NCBI GenBank assembly: GCA_025499705.1
Contig: JAFMVE010000011.1
Location: 1-64,000, forward strand
From: Carboxylicivirga caseinilyticus
GTDB taxonomy: Bacteria > Bacteroidota > Bacteroidia > Bacteroidales > Marinilabiliaceae
Direction: 5' to 3'
Length of the DNA stretch: 64,000 nt
The notes below the pieces were generated by a model. The model did no database searches and was not told where the DNA came from. It worked only from the letters and a program-made list of their open reading frames with translations. Made by a program: the position numbers and the translations under genes. This document shows, piece after piece, positions 46,021-55,626 of the stretch; the first letter of the stretch is position 1; every line of letters starts with the position of its first letter.

Positions 46021-47412
46021 TTATCTTTGAGTTATTCTCATATCATATTCTAAAGGATGACTGATTTTATATTCTTTGTTAATGGGGGTAAAGGATCTCT
46101 CTGTCGATTTTAATGTAGCTCCTGTTGGTTTAACTCCCGTTAAATACTCCAATGCCAAAGCAAGAAAATCTTCTCTTGGATCACCCAAAGGATAGAAGTC
46201 TGAAGCATCAAGAAAGTCATATCTGTCAATATCAGGTATTAGCCCTTCTCTATAATCAATTGAATTATTTTTGTTTTCGGCACGCATTACAATTGGTTGC
46301 ATAGCCCATTCGTCAGAAACATCTTCATCATTTATTGTTATAGAACCATAATATTTACCATGAGTTTGTTCTCCAATTTGGTATACGGTCATATGAGGAC
46401 TTAATCCATACATTACCATTTCACTGGCAGAAGCAGTTTTGTAGGTTGTGAGTACAACAAGTCGATTAAGATCAAGATTGTTTGCATTACTTTCAAGGCG
46501 ATAAGTAAATAAATCTTCTTCATCCGGATATCTGGTTTGGTAATAATTATCTAAATTTTCGTTGTAAGCCGTATTAATAAAAACATCACCAATTGCACTG
46601 CTTGGGGCTATCATACTACTTAGAAGGATAGCTGTAGAAACAGCACCTCCTCCATTATAACGTAAGTCTAATACTAAATCGCTTACTCCCTGATTTTTGA
46701 AATCAGCGAAAACAGATTCCAATTGATCATTATAATCATCAATGAAGGATTTATACATCAGGTATCCAATTTTTTTACCCTCGTATTCAATAACTTTACT
46801 GATATGAATGGGATTTGTTTGTAAAGTTGTGGCAGATAACTCAACAGATGGACTTATAGGAGTGATACTGTAATCTAAATTTAAAACTCCAAATGTCATA
46901 GTATAGTTATCCTGATTTAATAAAGTGGAATAATTAGATAACGTCAGCTGTTGACCATCAATCATGTAGAACATCATACCTCTTTCGAGTTCAGCCTCAG
47001 AGGCTGGGGAATCCGGCTCCACGTATTCGATAAAGCCAATTACATTAACATCATCGAGCCTGTATAATCTGATTGAATGTCCCATCGATAATCTAACACC
47101 TGCAAAATAGTCAAGTAAAGCTTGATAATCATCAGTTAGAAAAGACCACTGATCTATATTTCTTGCTAGCTCATTGTCATAGCTTGCTTTCAATATTTTA
47201 TCAAACAGATCGTAAGTGTCTTTTTCAGTTCGATAATCAAAGTTGTCCATGGTTGCATTCCAATAATAGACAAATTCCATGTTGTCAATTACGAACTTGT
47301 TTATCTTTTGGGTTTCTTTATCGGCGTAATCACCTCCGCCATCATCCTTACAGGATGTTAATATGAAAGGAATCAAGATAGCTAAATAAAACAACCAGAA
47401 TATATTTTTCAT
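46021..47412 (-). CDS. S41 family (C-terminal processing) peptidase lipoprotein
   Basis: A 463-residue lipoprotein from the ATG at 47412; lipobox ILTSC gives C21. The open frame extends to 47475 but the signal sequence sets the start. A helical N-terminal region is followed by a PDZ-like part (GFIEYVEPDSPASEAELERGMMF) and the S41 catalytic domain (LVLDLRYNGGGAVSTA, with the nucleophile Ser in TASASEM and a Lys in GKYYGS). It is probably periplasmic or surface-exposed. Substrates are unknown. It is divergent from the gene at 47487, sharing a 74-bp gap. Confidence 0.88.
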   Translation of the reverse strand: MKNIFWLFYLAILIPFILTSCKDDGGGDYADKETQKINKFVIDNMEFVYYWNATMDNFDYRTEKDTYDLFDKILKASYDNELARNIDQWSFLTDDYQALLDYFAGVRLSMGHSIRLYRLDDVNVIGFIEYVEPDSPASEAELERGMMFYMIDGQQLTLSNYSTLLNQDNYTMTFGVLNLDYSITPISPSVELSATTLQTNPIHISKVIEYEGKKIGYLMYKSFIDDYNDQLESVFADFKNQGVSDLVLDLRYNGGGAVSTAILLSSMIAPSSAIGDVFINTAYNENLDNYYQTRYPDEEDLFTYRLESNANNLDLNRLVVLTTYKTASASEMVMYGLSPHMTVYQIGEQTHGKYYGSITINDEDVSDEWAMQPIVMRAENKNNSIDYREGLIPDIDRYDFLDASDFYPLGDPREDFLALALEYLTGVKPTGATLKSTERSFTPINKEYKISHPLEYDMRITQR

Positions 47413-47486
47413 ACACTTAAAATTGAAATGAGTCTGAAAAATAGTTATAATTTTAATAGATTGGTGGAGGAACACAATATTAATGT

Positions 47487-48230
47487 ATGACTAAGAATAA
47501 TGAATTGCGACTGGGTGATTGTAAGGTATATTGTATTTTAAGAGGAACTGACAAACAATTACCTTCTAAAAAGAAAGATGCTGAAAGAAAAGTTCAGTTA
47601 GTTGCATTAAGACGGATTTTTCCATTTGTAATTAGGCAAGAAATTCAAAATAGTGACAGTTTTAAGTTAAGTTTTTTGAATCAGTTTTTTAATGGAGATA
47701 ATTATTCATTTAAAAGAAGGCAGGATCGGAAGGTAGGAATCCAATGGAAAGATTATAGTGTGCAATTGTTACCTATGTTATTGGCGTTAAAAAGAATTGA
47801 TTTGGAGAAATCAATATCAGACCTTGTCCATGCCCTTATTCTTGAAGTTGAGCACTCAAATAACAATAGATGCAGTATTGAATTAAATTGGAAATGGTTA
47901 ATTGAATTTGTTGAGAATTATCGTATTCAAAGTTTTACTGAAAGAATTGGTCAGTCAGATATAAATCTGATGGATTTGATTGATAAATTTTACGACGAAG
48001 TGAAAATGACTCATTTGCATCCTGCTTCATATTACCTACTATTTGAGTGGTTTGGAGAAGCTACTGTTGATATTGGCTACAACGCTTTTGATTTATATAA
48101 TCAATCCAGGGATAGTAAAATGGCCTGGGAAAAAGCAATAAAAAATCATATGGTAATTTATAATCTTGATGACAGTTTGTTTAATTATATATTCAATGAA
48201 AGAATTTGTAAGTTATTGGAATTCTATTAG
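47487..48230 (+). CDS. Hypothetical protein, not recognised
   Basis: A 247-residue protein with no signal peptide, membrane segment or known motif. It is rich in Leu, Ile and Lys and predicted largely helical (about 85-240). It shares a 74-bp divergent region with the S41 protease and overlaps the convergent GT39-like gene by 4 bp at its end. It looks like a real gene: no longer frame opposes it, codon use is like its neighbours and it has a plausible ATG start. Function is unassigned. Confidence 0.6.
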   Translation: MTKNNELRLGDCKVYCILRGTDKQLPSKKKDAERKVQLVALRRIFPFVIRQEIQNSDSFKLSFLNQFFNGDNYSFKRRQDRKVGIQWKDYSVQLLPMLLALKRIDLEKSISDLVHALILEVEHSNNNRCSIELNWKWLIEFVENYRIQSFTERIGQSDINLMDLIDKFYDEVKMTHLHPASYYLLFEWFGEATVDIGYNAFDLYNQSRDSKMAWEKAIKNHMVIYNLDDSLFNYIFNERICKLLEFY

Positions 48231-49672
48231 TTATTGCTAATGGAGTTTAATTGCTTGATACTAGCTATTTTTCTTTTGTAAAGAACAAATTTAACAGCCC
48301 AACTTTTAAATTCTTTTTCAGCATGCCAATTGTTAGTTAATTCAATTAGATCATCATCTGGAATATTATAGATGTTAGAGAAAATAATATATTGGTCCGT
48401 TGAATAATCTGCTAGGTGGTAACTAAAGTTTTCATCATTTAGTTTAGTGTAGTATTCCTGGGTTATATTTGGAACAAAACTTCCAATTTCAGAAAGATTA
48501 ATGCCTTCATCTCTAACATACTTATTCATTTTATCATTAAGGCTGTAATAAGGTAGGTGTGCCAGGGTTGCACTCCAACAGGTTGAAATATTATCGGGAT
48601 AAACCCAGAAATTTCCACTTAGCTGAACGAAAAGTAATACACCAATTAAAGCTTTAAGAACATTCTGTTTTGAGTAATAGTTTTGTAGCAAAACTCCAGT
48701 AGTTAATGATAATAAGATGAATAACGGGATAAAATAACGATTGTTTATTAAGTGGTTGGATAATAGGCTACTTGGAAGATAAATTACCAATAAAATAATT
48801 AATATGACTGACAGTTGTTTTATTTTTTTATCAATAGGCTTGTGATTCTTTATAAATAGAAAAGAAATTGATAATAATGTAATCCATATTGTAATTCTTC
48901 CAGCATCAGCCATTCTCCAACTAAAAATTACAATATTTCTTATAAAACCTGTTAGATCAACTTTTTCATAGCAAGCAGCCCAGGGACTTGATTCGTTATA
49001 AACCATCCATCCTTTAGCTATGAAATGATATGTGAGGAATGAGATACTTGGAATTGAGGCAAGAGAAAATATTCTAAGCGTTCTGAAGAACTGATGCAGT
49101 TTATTCTTTTCGAATGCTATAATGTTATAAAGATTAAAACCAAATAATCCAAAGGCTATGGTCATACCTCTAAGGTTAGTTAAGGAAAGGAATACAAGAC
49201 CGATAAACAATGCAAATTGTCTTTTTTTGAGAATGCTATTCAGAGATAGAAGAAAGAAGAAAACCTGTACCAAATCACTGGAATAGACAACCATCTGTGT
49301 CAAAAGAGCGGTTTCTAGTGTAATTAATAGTAAGATTAGATTTTTAATGCTATTGTGAATATAAATTTCACAAAGGCGATTAATCTGCCATACTGTTCCA
49401 ATGGCAAAAGGTAACATTAATAGATGTCCGATAAATAAATACTTACCAAAAATTGACCAGGAAATTGCAAGCAATAAACCCATTAAAGGAGGATGACCAG
49501 GATCAATATTGTCAGGAAGCAAAAGATTAAAATTACTTTCTAAAAACCAATGAGCTTGTTTTGAGTCCAGAATGTCTTTATCCCAAAAAAAAGGTTGATT
49601 AATATTAAATAAAATCAACACAGTTATACCGAAGAAAACAATAATTGGGAAAAAATATTTCTTAAGACTCAT
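48227..49672 (-). CDS. Multi-pass membrane glycosyltransferase, GT39/ArnT-like
   Basis: A 481-residue protein with about 11 membrane helices. A loop near residue 50 carries DIDPGHPPLMG, like the catalytic Asp and DxHPP motif of the protein-O-mannosyltransferase/ArnT (GT-C) class. Such enzymes use polyprenyl-phosphate sugars and act at the periplasmic face. A C-terminal soluble part (about 370-481) is present. I take the ATG at 49672; the open frame extends to 49699 but overlaps the upstream terminator hairpin. Substrate unknown. Confidence 0.75.
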   Translation of the reverse strand: MSLKKYFFPIIVFFGITVLILFNINQPFFWDKDILDSKQAHWFLESNFNLLLPDNIDPGHPPLMGLLLAISWSIFGKYLFIGHLLMLPFAIGTVWQINRLCEIYIHNSIKNLILLLITLETALLTQMVVYSSDLVQVFFFLLSLNSILKKRQFALFIGLVFLSLTNLRGMTIAFGLFGFNLYNIIAFEKNKLHQFFRTLRIFSLASIPSISFLTYHFIAKGWMVYNESSPWAACYEKVDLTGFIRNIVIFSWRMADAGRITIWITLLSISFLFIKNHKPIDKKIKQLSVILIILLVIYLPSSLLSNHLINNRYFIPLFILLSLTTGVLLQNYYSKQNVLKALIGVLLFVQLSGNFWVYPDNISTCWSATLAHLPYYSLNDKMNKYVRDEGINLSEIGSFVPNITQEYYTKLNDENFSYHLADYSTDQYIIFSNIYNIPDDDLIELTNNWHAEKEFKSWAVKFVLYKRKIASIKQLNSISNN

Positions 49673-49685
49673 ATTCTTTAAAGCT

Positions 49686-49713
49686 AAAAAAGGCTGCAAA
49701 TGTTGCAGCCTTT
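49686..49713 (-). terminator. Terminator upstream of the GT39-like gene, after the small membrane protein gene
   Basis: AAAGGCTGCAA (49689-49699) and TTGCAGCCTTT (49703-49713) form an 11-bp stem with an ATG loop. The A-run on the left is a U-tract on the minus strand. It covers the extended N-terminal codons of the next open frame, which supports the shorter start. Confidence 0.8.
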
Positions 49714-49731
49714 CTGGTTATGAATTATTTT

Positions 49732-50115
49732 TTAATTGTAGTATTCATCTTTTACACAGGTAAAAGCAAGATAAAACATAAATCCATTTATAATTAAGCC
49801 AACGATATTAAATGAAAAGATATTCATTATTAAACTTATACCAGTCAAAATTAATGATAGTATTATAGTCCACTTTTGACCTTTAAAAATGCCAATGGTA
49901 ATAAAAATACCAAGAATTACAAAGGCTAAAACGATACCCCCAATAAGAGCAGTTCCTGCACCTGCTAATATAGCCAATCCAGATTGCTCAAGGTAAGGAG
50001 CGATTGCTGCACCTGCTATTAATAAACTCAATGAGGCTATTAGACCGAAAAAAACACCAATAGCATTTAAAATGCCTAATACTGTTCCTTGCCAAGGACG
50101 AGTAGTTGAACTCAT
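49732..50115 (-). CDS. Small integral membrane protein, not recognised
   Basis: A 127-residue, very hydrophobic protein with about four membrane helices and a short charged C-terminus (CVKDEYYN). No named family was recognised; the Gly/Ala-rich helices resemble small tetraspan proteins of unknown function. It is flanked by terminators and therefore probably transcribed alone. Function unassigned. Confidence 0.65.
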   Translation of the reverse strand: MSSTTRPWQGTVLGILNAIGVFFGLIASLSLLIAGAAIAPYLEQSGLAILAGAGTALIGGIVLAFVILGIFITIGIFKGQKWTIILSLILTGISLIMNIFSFNIVGLIINGFMFYLAFTCVKDEYYN

Positions 50116-50173
50116 AGAAAAAGAATTAAATGGTTATTAAAATATTACTGTGAATAATAAATAAAAATAGTAA

Positions 50174-50202
50174 AAAAATAAAAGCCGACTTACGTCGGCT
50201 TT
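50174..50202 (-). terminator. Terminator after galE
   Basis: AAAGCCGAC (50181-50189) and GTCGGCTTT (50194-50202) form the stem. The A-rich left flank gives a U-tract on the minus strand. Confidence 0.75.
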
Positions 50203-50222
50203 AAAATAGATATATAACTTTT

Positions 50223-51242
50223 TTATAATCCTCTAACATTCTTTTCCCATTTCCAGGCCGATTCAAGCGTTTCTTCCAGCGACTTTTCAGCTTTCCAGCC
50301 TAATTCCTGGTTGCCATATGTTGTATCAGCCCATATCTTTTCAATATCGCCGGCACGTCGTCCTACAACCTTATATTTCAAATCTACCTTGTTCACTTCA
50401 ATAAAGGCCTTCACTAATTGCATTACCGAATAGCCTTCACCTGTTCCAACATTGAAGAATTCGTAATTATCTTTTTGCTTTCCTTTCAACATTCGATCAA
50501 TGGCAACAACGTGTGCCTTTGCCAAATCAACAACATTGATATAATCACGAATTGCAGTTCCGTCCGGAGTATCGTAATCTTCTCCAAAAATGCTTAATTC
50601 TTCGCGTAGTCCGGCAGCAGTTTGAGTTATAAAAGGAACCAGGTTATTAGGTACTCCAACAGGAAGTTCACCAATTAATCCACTTTCGTGAGCACCAATA
50701 GGATTGAAATATCTTAAAGCAATACAATTAATTGCTTCATTGGTCTTACAATAATCACGCATAATATCTTCGCAAATAGCCTTGGTGTTTCCATAAGGTG
50801 ATTCAGCTTCTTTACGAGGTGTTTCTTCTGTTACAGGTAATACATCCGGTTGGCCATAAACCGTACAAGATGAAGAAAATACCATATGAGGTACTTTATA
50901 TTTATTCATGCACTCTAACAAATTCATTAGAGAACCCAGGTTATTACGGTAATATTCAAGCGGTTTCTGAACAGATTCACCAACTGCTTTGAATGCCGCA
51001 AAATGAATAATGGCTGAAATGTTAGTGTATTTCTGAAAAAATGCATCTGTTTTATCTCTCTCTGATAAATCAAATTTTTCAAACGCCGGGCGTATACCTG
51101 TGATTTTTTCAATATTGTCGAGTACTTCGATATTAGAGTTTGACAGGTTATCAACAATAACAACATCGTAACCTTGATTTTGAAGCTCCACTACAGTGTG
51201 AGAACCAATATAACCAGTTCCACCGGTAACCAGAATTTGCAT
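50223..51242 (-). CDS. galE: UDP-glucose 4-epimerase
   Basis: Interconverts UDP-glucose and UDP-galactose. The 339-residue extended SDR has TGGTGYIGSHTVVEL at its start (NAD-binding), SSSCTVYG, SPYGNTKAICED (YxxxK) and RYFNPIGAH, all GalE hallmarks. It supplies UDP-galactose for glycans. It is a single gene closed by its own terminator. Confidence 0.96.
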   Translation of the reverse strand: MQILVTGGTGYIGSHTVVELQNQGYDVVIVDNLSNSNIEVLDNIEKITGIRPAFEKFDLSERDKTDAFFQKYTNISAIIHFAAFKAVGESVQKPLEYYRNNLGSLMNLLECMNKYKVPHMVFSSSCTVYGQPDVLPVTEETPRKEAESPYGNTKAICEDIMRDYCKTNEAINCIALRYFNPIGAHESGLIGELPVGVPNNLVPFITQTAAGLREELSIFGEDYDTPDGTAIRDYINVVDLAKAHVVAIDRMLKGKQKDNYEFFNVGTGEGYSVMQLVKAFIEVNKVDLKYKVVGRRAGDIEKIWADTTYGNQELGWKAEKSLEETLESAWKWEKNVRGL

Positions 51243-51456
51243 AGCTAAAGATTTTATCTGCGTTTAAATGATATTCTTGCTTTATGAGAGGATAAAAGTA
51301 ATAAATACTTTTAATAATTATTGACTTTTAATGTTAATTTGGTAACTTAGATTGTAAATTATAGGTAATAAGTGTTTTAGGGTTGTTTAATTTAGTTTAT
51401 TAACATGTTATAAACAGGTGTTGATAGAAAGATGAAGGATTCCGTACTTTATTTAC

Positions 51457-51464
51457 TAATTTTG
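51457..51464 (+). promoter_or_regulatory. Possible -7 element close to the HU-SPOR gene start
   Basis: TAATTTTG fits TAnnTTTG and ends only 5 nt before the ATG at 51470, so if used the transcript would be nearly leaderless. No clear -33 element was seen, and the match may be chance. Confidence 0.3.
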
Positions 51465-51469
51465 TAGAT

Positions 51470-52399
51470 ATGACAACGATTGAACAACATATTTCGAATC
51501 TGCTTTACACGCATGACTGTGTGATAATACCTGATTTTGGTGCTTTTGTTGCCAGCTTAGCAAGTGCCAGAATTGATAAGGATAAAAATATATTATTGCC
51601 ACCTTCAAAAGAAATAGGTTTTAATAGAAGCTTATCTCATAATGATAGCTTGTTGATAAGTACATTTGCTCAAAGAAATGGTTTAACCTATAGTCATGCT
51701 AAAATTGAGGTGGAGCGTTTTCGTTCAAAGGTTATTGATCAGTTAGAATCAGGTAATGAAGTTAATTTGGATAAGATTGGTTCTTTAAAACTTGATGCGA
51801 TTGGAAATGTTCAATTTACTTCAGGAACTACAGAGAATTATTTACCAGAAGCTTTTGGATTAACATCATTTCACTTTACACCTGAGATAAATATTAATCC
51901 GGTTAAGGAAAATATTCAGGTGAAGCGTCTGCTGAAACCTTTATCACAACGTAATATTGCTGCAACGGTAACATTGTTGATTGCTTTATTTGCTATTTCA
52001 CCCAGCATAACTGATTCGGGTGTTGACAAAAATTATAGTACAGCCGGAACGCTTGATTATTTATTCCCAGTAAAGGCAGATAATCATGAGTTGGTTGTAA
52101 ATGCTAAAGATTTTACAAATTCAGCATCTGAAGATGTACTTATTGTAAAGGAATCTTTACCTGTCGAAGAGAATCATTTCTTTTTGATTGCAGGGAGTTT
52201 TAAAAAGGAGAGTCAGGCAAAACAGTTTTTGAAACAAATTCAGTTAAAGGGCGAGGAGCAGGCATTTGTATTGGAAAGTCCGAATAAAAGATATAGAGTT
52301 GCATTGGATGGTTATACCAATAAGCCGGAAGCTGTTAATTCAATGAAAAATTATCGATTGCAGGAAAATTTTAAAACTGTTTGGGTTTTAAAGCAATAG
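51470..52399 (+). CDS. HU-like/CCDC81-type domain protein with SPOR domain
   Basis: A 309-residue, single-pass membrane protein. N-terminal residues about 1-130 form the bacterial HU-CCDC81-like domain (IEQHISNLLYTHDCVIIPDFGAFVA; later VNLDKIGSLKLDAIGNVQF). A membrane helix follows (about 162-180), then a linker and a C-terminal SPOR domain (about 232-309; FFLIAGSFKKESQAKQFLKQI and YRVALDGYTNKPEAVNSM). SPOR domains bind denuded peptidoglycan at division sites. The cytoplasmic HU-like part and periplasmic SPOR part could link the cell interior and the septal wall. Converges with metG. Confidence 0.85.
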   Translation: MTTIEQHISNLLYTHDCVIIPDFGAFVASLASARIDKDKNILLPPSKEIGFNRSLSHNDSLLISTFAQRNGLTYSHAKIEVERFRSKVIDQLESGNEVNLDKIGSLKLDAIGNVQFTSGTTENYLPEAFGLTSFHFTPEININPVKENIQVKRLLKPLSQRNIAATVTLLIALFAISPSITDSGVDKNYSTAGTLDYLFPVKADNHELVVNAKDFTNSASEDVLIVKESLPVEENHFFLIAGSFKKESQAKQFLKQIQLKGEEQAFVLESPNKRYRVALDGYTNKPEAVNSMKNYRLQENFKTVWVLKQ

Positions 52400-52445
52400 T
52401 TTATTTGTCAAGTCTAACTTGAAATATTGAAGCACATTGAAGCAA

Positions 52446-52473
52446 AAAAGGTCCGCACCAGCGGACCTTTTTG
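52446..52473. terminator. Bidirectional terminator between the HU-SPOR gene and metG
   Basis: AAAAGGTCCGC (52446-52456) and GCGGACCTTTT (52461-52471) form an 11-bp stem with an ACCA loop, A-rich on the left and T-rich on the right. Confidence 0.85.
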
Positions 52474-52491
52474 TTTATGTATTTATCGAGA

Positions 52492-54531
52492 TTATCTGAT
52501 TTCAGATCCTGGTTTAACCAAATTGGCAGGTGAAATAAATTCAAGCTTACCAGTTGCATCTTCAGCCATCAAAATCATACCTTGAGATTCGATCCCCCGT
52601 ATTTTACGTGGAGCCAGATTAACCAAAATACTTACTTGTTTACCAATGATTGCTTCAGGTTCGAAATATTCAGCAATTCCTGAAACAACGGTGCGTTGAT
52701 CGATTCCGGTATCAACTTTTAATTGAAGCAATTTTTTGGTTTTTGCCACTTTTTCAGCCTCTATAATGGTTCCAACTCGGATGTCCATTTTTGTAAAATC
52801 GTCAAACTCAATATTTGCCTTTGCAGGAGCAGCAGTTTTATTAGCCGCTTCATTGTTTAATTTTGTTTGTTGCAACTTATCAAGTTGAGCTTGAATAGTA
52901 TCATCTTCTATTTTTTCGAATAACAATTCAGGTTTGTTGATTTCCTTACCAGTTTCAAGTAAGGTTAAATTACCACATGCTGTCCAGTCTAAATCAGCCA
53001 GGTTAAGCATGTCTTGCATTTTCTTTGCAGTAAACGGTAAAAATGGTTCAATCAGAATGGAAATATTGGCTGTAATCTGCAATGCAATATTCATGATTGT
53101 TTTTACACGCTCAGGATCCGTTTTAATCAATTTCCATGGCTCAGTATCGGCAAGGTATTTATTACCCAGACGCGATAAATTAATTGCTTCGCGCACAGCT
53201 TCACGGAAACGGAAATTATCCAAAGCTTCTTCAACGCGCTTAACGATTGCCGGAATCTCATTTAATGTTTCAGTATCGAAATCATTCAATTCACCAGCGG
53301 CAGGAACTTTCCCATCGTAGTATTTATGAGTTAACACTACGGCGCGGTTTACAAAGTTTCCAAGTATGGCAACCAGTTCGTTGTTATTACGAGCCTGAAA
53401 ATCTTTCCAGGTAAAATCATTGTCTTTTGTTTCAGGAGCATTCGCTGTAAGAGTATATCTTAATACATCCTGCTTATTTTCAAAATCAACCAAATATTCA
53501 TGCAACCAAACAGCCCAGTTTCGTGATGTTGAGATCTTATCACCTTCAAGATTCAGGAATTCGTTAGCCGGAACATTCTCAGGTAATATATAACTTCCTT
53601 CAGCTTTCAACATAGATGGGAAAACAATACAATGGAAAACAATATTGTCTTTACCAATGAAATGCAACATGCGTGATTCGGGATCTTTCCAGTATTTTTC
53701 CCACTCCGGAGTTAAATCTTTTGTTGCAGATATATATCCGATTGGAGCATCAAACCAAACGTATAAAACTTTACCATCAGCACCTTCAACAGGTACAGGA
53801 ACTCCCCAATCTAAATCGCGGCTTACGGCGCGTGGCTGTAGTCCAAGATCGATCCATGATTTACATTGCCCGTAAACATTAGATTTCCATTCCTTATGTC
53901 CTTCCAGGATCCATTCTTTTAAAAATGGCTCGTGTTTATCCAAAGGCAGATACCAGTGGTTGGTAGTACGAATAACAGGAGTGCTGCCCGAAATAACCGA
54001 ACGAGGATTGATCAGATCCGTTGCATTTAACGATGTACCACAACTCTCACACTGATCACCATAGGCTCCTTCACTCTTACAATGAGGACAGGTGCCGGTA
54101 ATATATCTGTCGGCCAAAAATTGTTTGGCTTCTTCATCGTAGTATTGCTCAGACTCCTTCTCAATAAACTCACCCTTTTCATATAATGTTTTGAAAAACT
54201 CAGAAGCCGTTTCGTAATGAGTTTTTGAGGTTGTGCGGGAATAGATATCGAATGAAATTCCAAACTTCTCAAATGAGTCTTTGATAATTCCATGGTACTT
54301 GTCAACAATATCCTGCGGAGTTACACCTTCATTTTTAGCTTTCAGAGTGATAGGAACACCATGTTCATCCGATCCTCCAATTAAAATTACATCTTCCTTC
54401 TTCAAACGCAGGTAACGCACATAAATATCAGCAGGCACATAAACTCCGGCAAGGTGTCCGATATGAACAGGTCCGTTGGCGTATGGTAATGCTGTAGTTA
54501 CCAGTGTTCTTTTAAAATTTCCCGTCTTCAT
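52492..54531 (-). CDS. metG: Methionyl-tRNA synthetase
   Basis: Charges tRNA-Met. The 679-residue class I synthetase has [14 protein letters not shown] (HIGH), a zinc knuckle ([18 protein letters not shown]), the KMSKS-equivalent DKISTSRNW, an anticodon-binding helical domain, and a C-terminal EMAP/Trbp111-like tRNA-binding domain ([18 protein letters not shown], about 575-679). This is the long form. Its leader contains a terminator-like hairpin right after the predicted transcription start. It is divergent from ldcA. Confidence 0.97.
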   Translation of the reverse strand: MKTGNFKRTLVTTALPYANGPVHIGHLAGVYVPADIYVRYLRLKKEDVILIGGSDEHGVPITLKAKNEGVTPQDIVDKYHGIIKDSFEKFGISFDIYSRTTSKTHYETASEFFKTLYEKGEFIEKESEQYYDEEAKQFLADRYITGTCPHCKSEGAYGDQCESCGTSLNATDLINPRSVISGSTPVIRTTNHWYLPLDKHEPFLKEWILEGHKEWKSNVYGQCKSWIDLGLQPRAVSRDLDWGVPVPVEGADGKVLYVWFDAPIGYISATKDLTPEWEKYWKDPESRMLHFIGKDNIVFHCIVFPSMLKAEGSYILPENVPANEFLNLEGDKISTSRNWAVWLHEYLVDFENKQDVLRYTLTANAPETKDNDFTWKDFQARNNNELVAILGNFVNRAVVLTHKYYDGKVPAAGELNDFDTETLNEIPAIVKRVEEALDNFRFREAVREAINLSRLGNKYLADTEPWKLIKTDPERVKTIMNIALQITANISILIEPFLPFTAKKMQDMLNLADLDWTACGNLTLLETGKEINKPELLFEKIEDDTIQAQLDKLQQTKLNNEAANKTAAPAKANIEFDDFTKMDIRVGTIIEAEKVAKTKKLLQLKVDTGIDQRTVVSGIAEYFEPEAIIGKQVSILVNLAPRKIRGIESQGMILMAEDATGKLEFISPANLVKPGSEIR

Positions 54532-54566
54532 TCCGTCTGAATTGTTTTATGGTTGGGTAATATAAA

Positions 54567-54618
54567 TCAAAACAAAACCCCGCATCATTCGGGGCATTTT
54601 ATTAACTTCACAAAGATA
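54567..54618 (-). promoter_or_regulatory. metG promoter -7 element and terminator-like leader hairpin
   Basis: On the minus strand TATCTTTG (54618-54611) matches the -7 consensus exactly. About 15 nt downstream, CCCCG (54594-54590) pairs with CGGGG (54582-54578), followed by TTTTGTTTT. So an intrinsic-terminator-like structure lies within the metG leader, about 40 nt before its ATG, with no other minus-strand gene upstream that would need it. Confidence 0.5.
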
Positions 54619-54707
54619 TGCAAACTATTTAAAATTAGTAATAAGATTAGAGCATCATCACCAAATGCAACATGTAAAAAAGGGTTTTGATGTTTTGTTC
54701 GTGATAA

Positions 54708-55625
54708 TTGATGATGAGAAGTATGATATTTCCAAAATCGTTAACAAAAGGTTCAACCATTGGTATTGTATCGCCTGCAGGTAAGATCGATTCAGAAACC
54801 ATACACTTTGCTGAAAAATTTCTGCTAAGTCTTGGATACAAAGTAGTGGTTGGAGAAAATGCCGGGAATGCCTATCACCAGTTTGCCGGTAATGACGAAC
54901 ATCGTGCATCTGATTTGCAGAAGATGCTAAACCGTACGGACATTGATGCCATTTTTTGTTCAAGGGGAGGTTATGGTACCGGGCGAATAATTGATAAGCT
55001 GGATTTTTCTCATTTTCTTGATAATCCAAAATGGATAGTTGGATACAGTGATATTACCGTTTTGCATGCCCGTCTGCAGAATGAATTAAAGATAGCATCA
55101 ATCCACGGGCCCATGCCAAAGAATTTTCCGGATAAATCGAAAGATGATGAGGATATGCTGCAATTATTTAAGATTTTGCACGGAGAACTACCAACATATA
55201 AATTCAAACCTCACCTACTTAACCGAAATGGAGACGCTGAAGGTTTATTGATTGGAGGTAATTTATCACTGATTCAGGCATTGAGATCAACACCTTATGA
55301 TGCAGAACCACATGGAAAGATTTTGTTTATTGAAGATGTGTCGGAATATTTGTACAATCTCGATCGAATGATGTATAATTTAAAGTTAAGTGGTTACCTA
55401 AAGCAATTGAGTGGTTTAATTGTTGGTCAGTTTACCGAAATGAAAGATAATGATAAGAAGTTTGGTTTAACTGCTTATGAGATAATAAAAGAAGCCGTAA
55501 GTGAATATGATTATCCTGTAATTTTTGGATTTCCTGCCGGACACGGAAATATTAACATGCCTTTGGTGTTGGGTAAACGTATTACTATGTCGGCATGTAA
55601 TTGCGATGTCAAAATAAAATTTTGA
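54708..55625 (+). CDS. ldcA: LD-carboxypeptidase (S66 family)
   Basis: Cleaves the terminal D-alanine of L,D-tetrapeptides in peptidoglycan recycling. The 305-residue protein has IGIVSPAG, CSRGGYGTGRI, the nucleophile Ser114 in GYSDIT, FIEDVSEYLYNLDRM (Glu) and GFPAGHG (His), which make up the S66 triad. No signal peptide is visible, so it is probably cytoplasmic. Several ATGs (54708, 54711, 54714, 54723) could start it. Downstream yraN begins 1 nt after its stop. Confidence 0.92.
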   Translation: MMMRSMIFPKSLTKGSTIGIVSPAGKIDSETIHFAEKFLLSLGYKVVVGENAGNAYHQFAGNDEHRASDLQKMLNRTDIDAIFCSRGGYGTGRIIDKLDFSHFLDNPKWIVGYSDITVLHARLQNELKIASIHGPMPKNFPDKSKDDEDMLQLFKILHGELPTYKFKPHLLNRNGDAEGLLIGGNLSLIQALRSTPYDAEPHGKILFIEDVSEYLYNLDRMMYNLKLSGYLKQLSGLIVGQFTEMKDNDKKFGLTAYEIIKEAVSEYDYPVIFGFPAGHGNINMPLVLGKRITMSACNCDVKIKF

Positions 55626-55626
55626 A

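Noticed and set aside
52934-53320. Antisense 128-codon open frame within metG
   Set aside because: It is a shadow of the conserved metG reading frame, with Ser/Lys-rich sequence and no known motif.
54540-54620. T-box leader for metG
   Set aside because: No T-box sequence (TGGnACCGCG-like) or specifier structure is present; only a short hairpin is seen, and T-boxes are not usual in Bacteroidetes.
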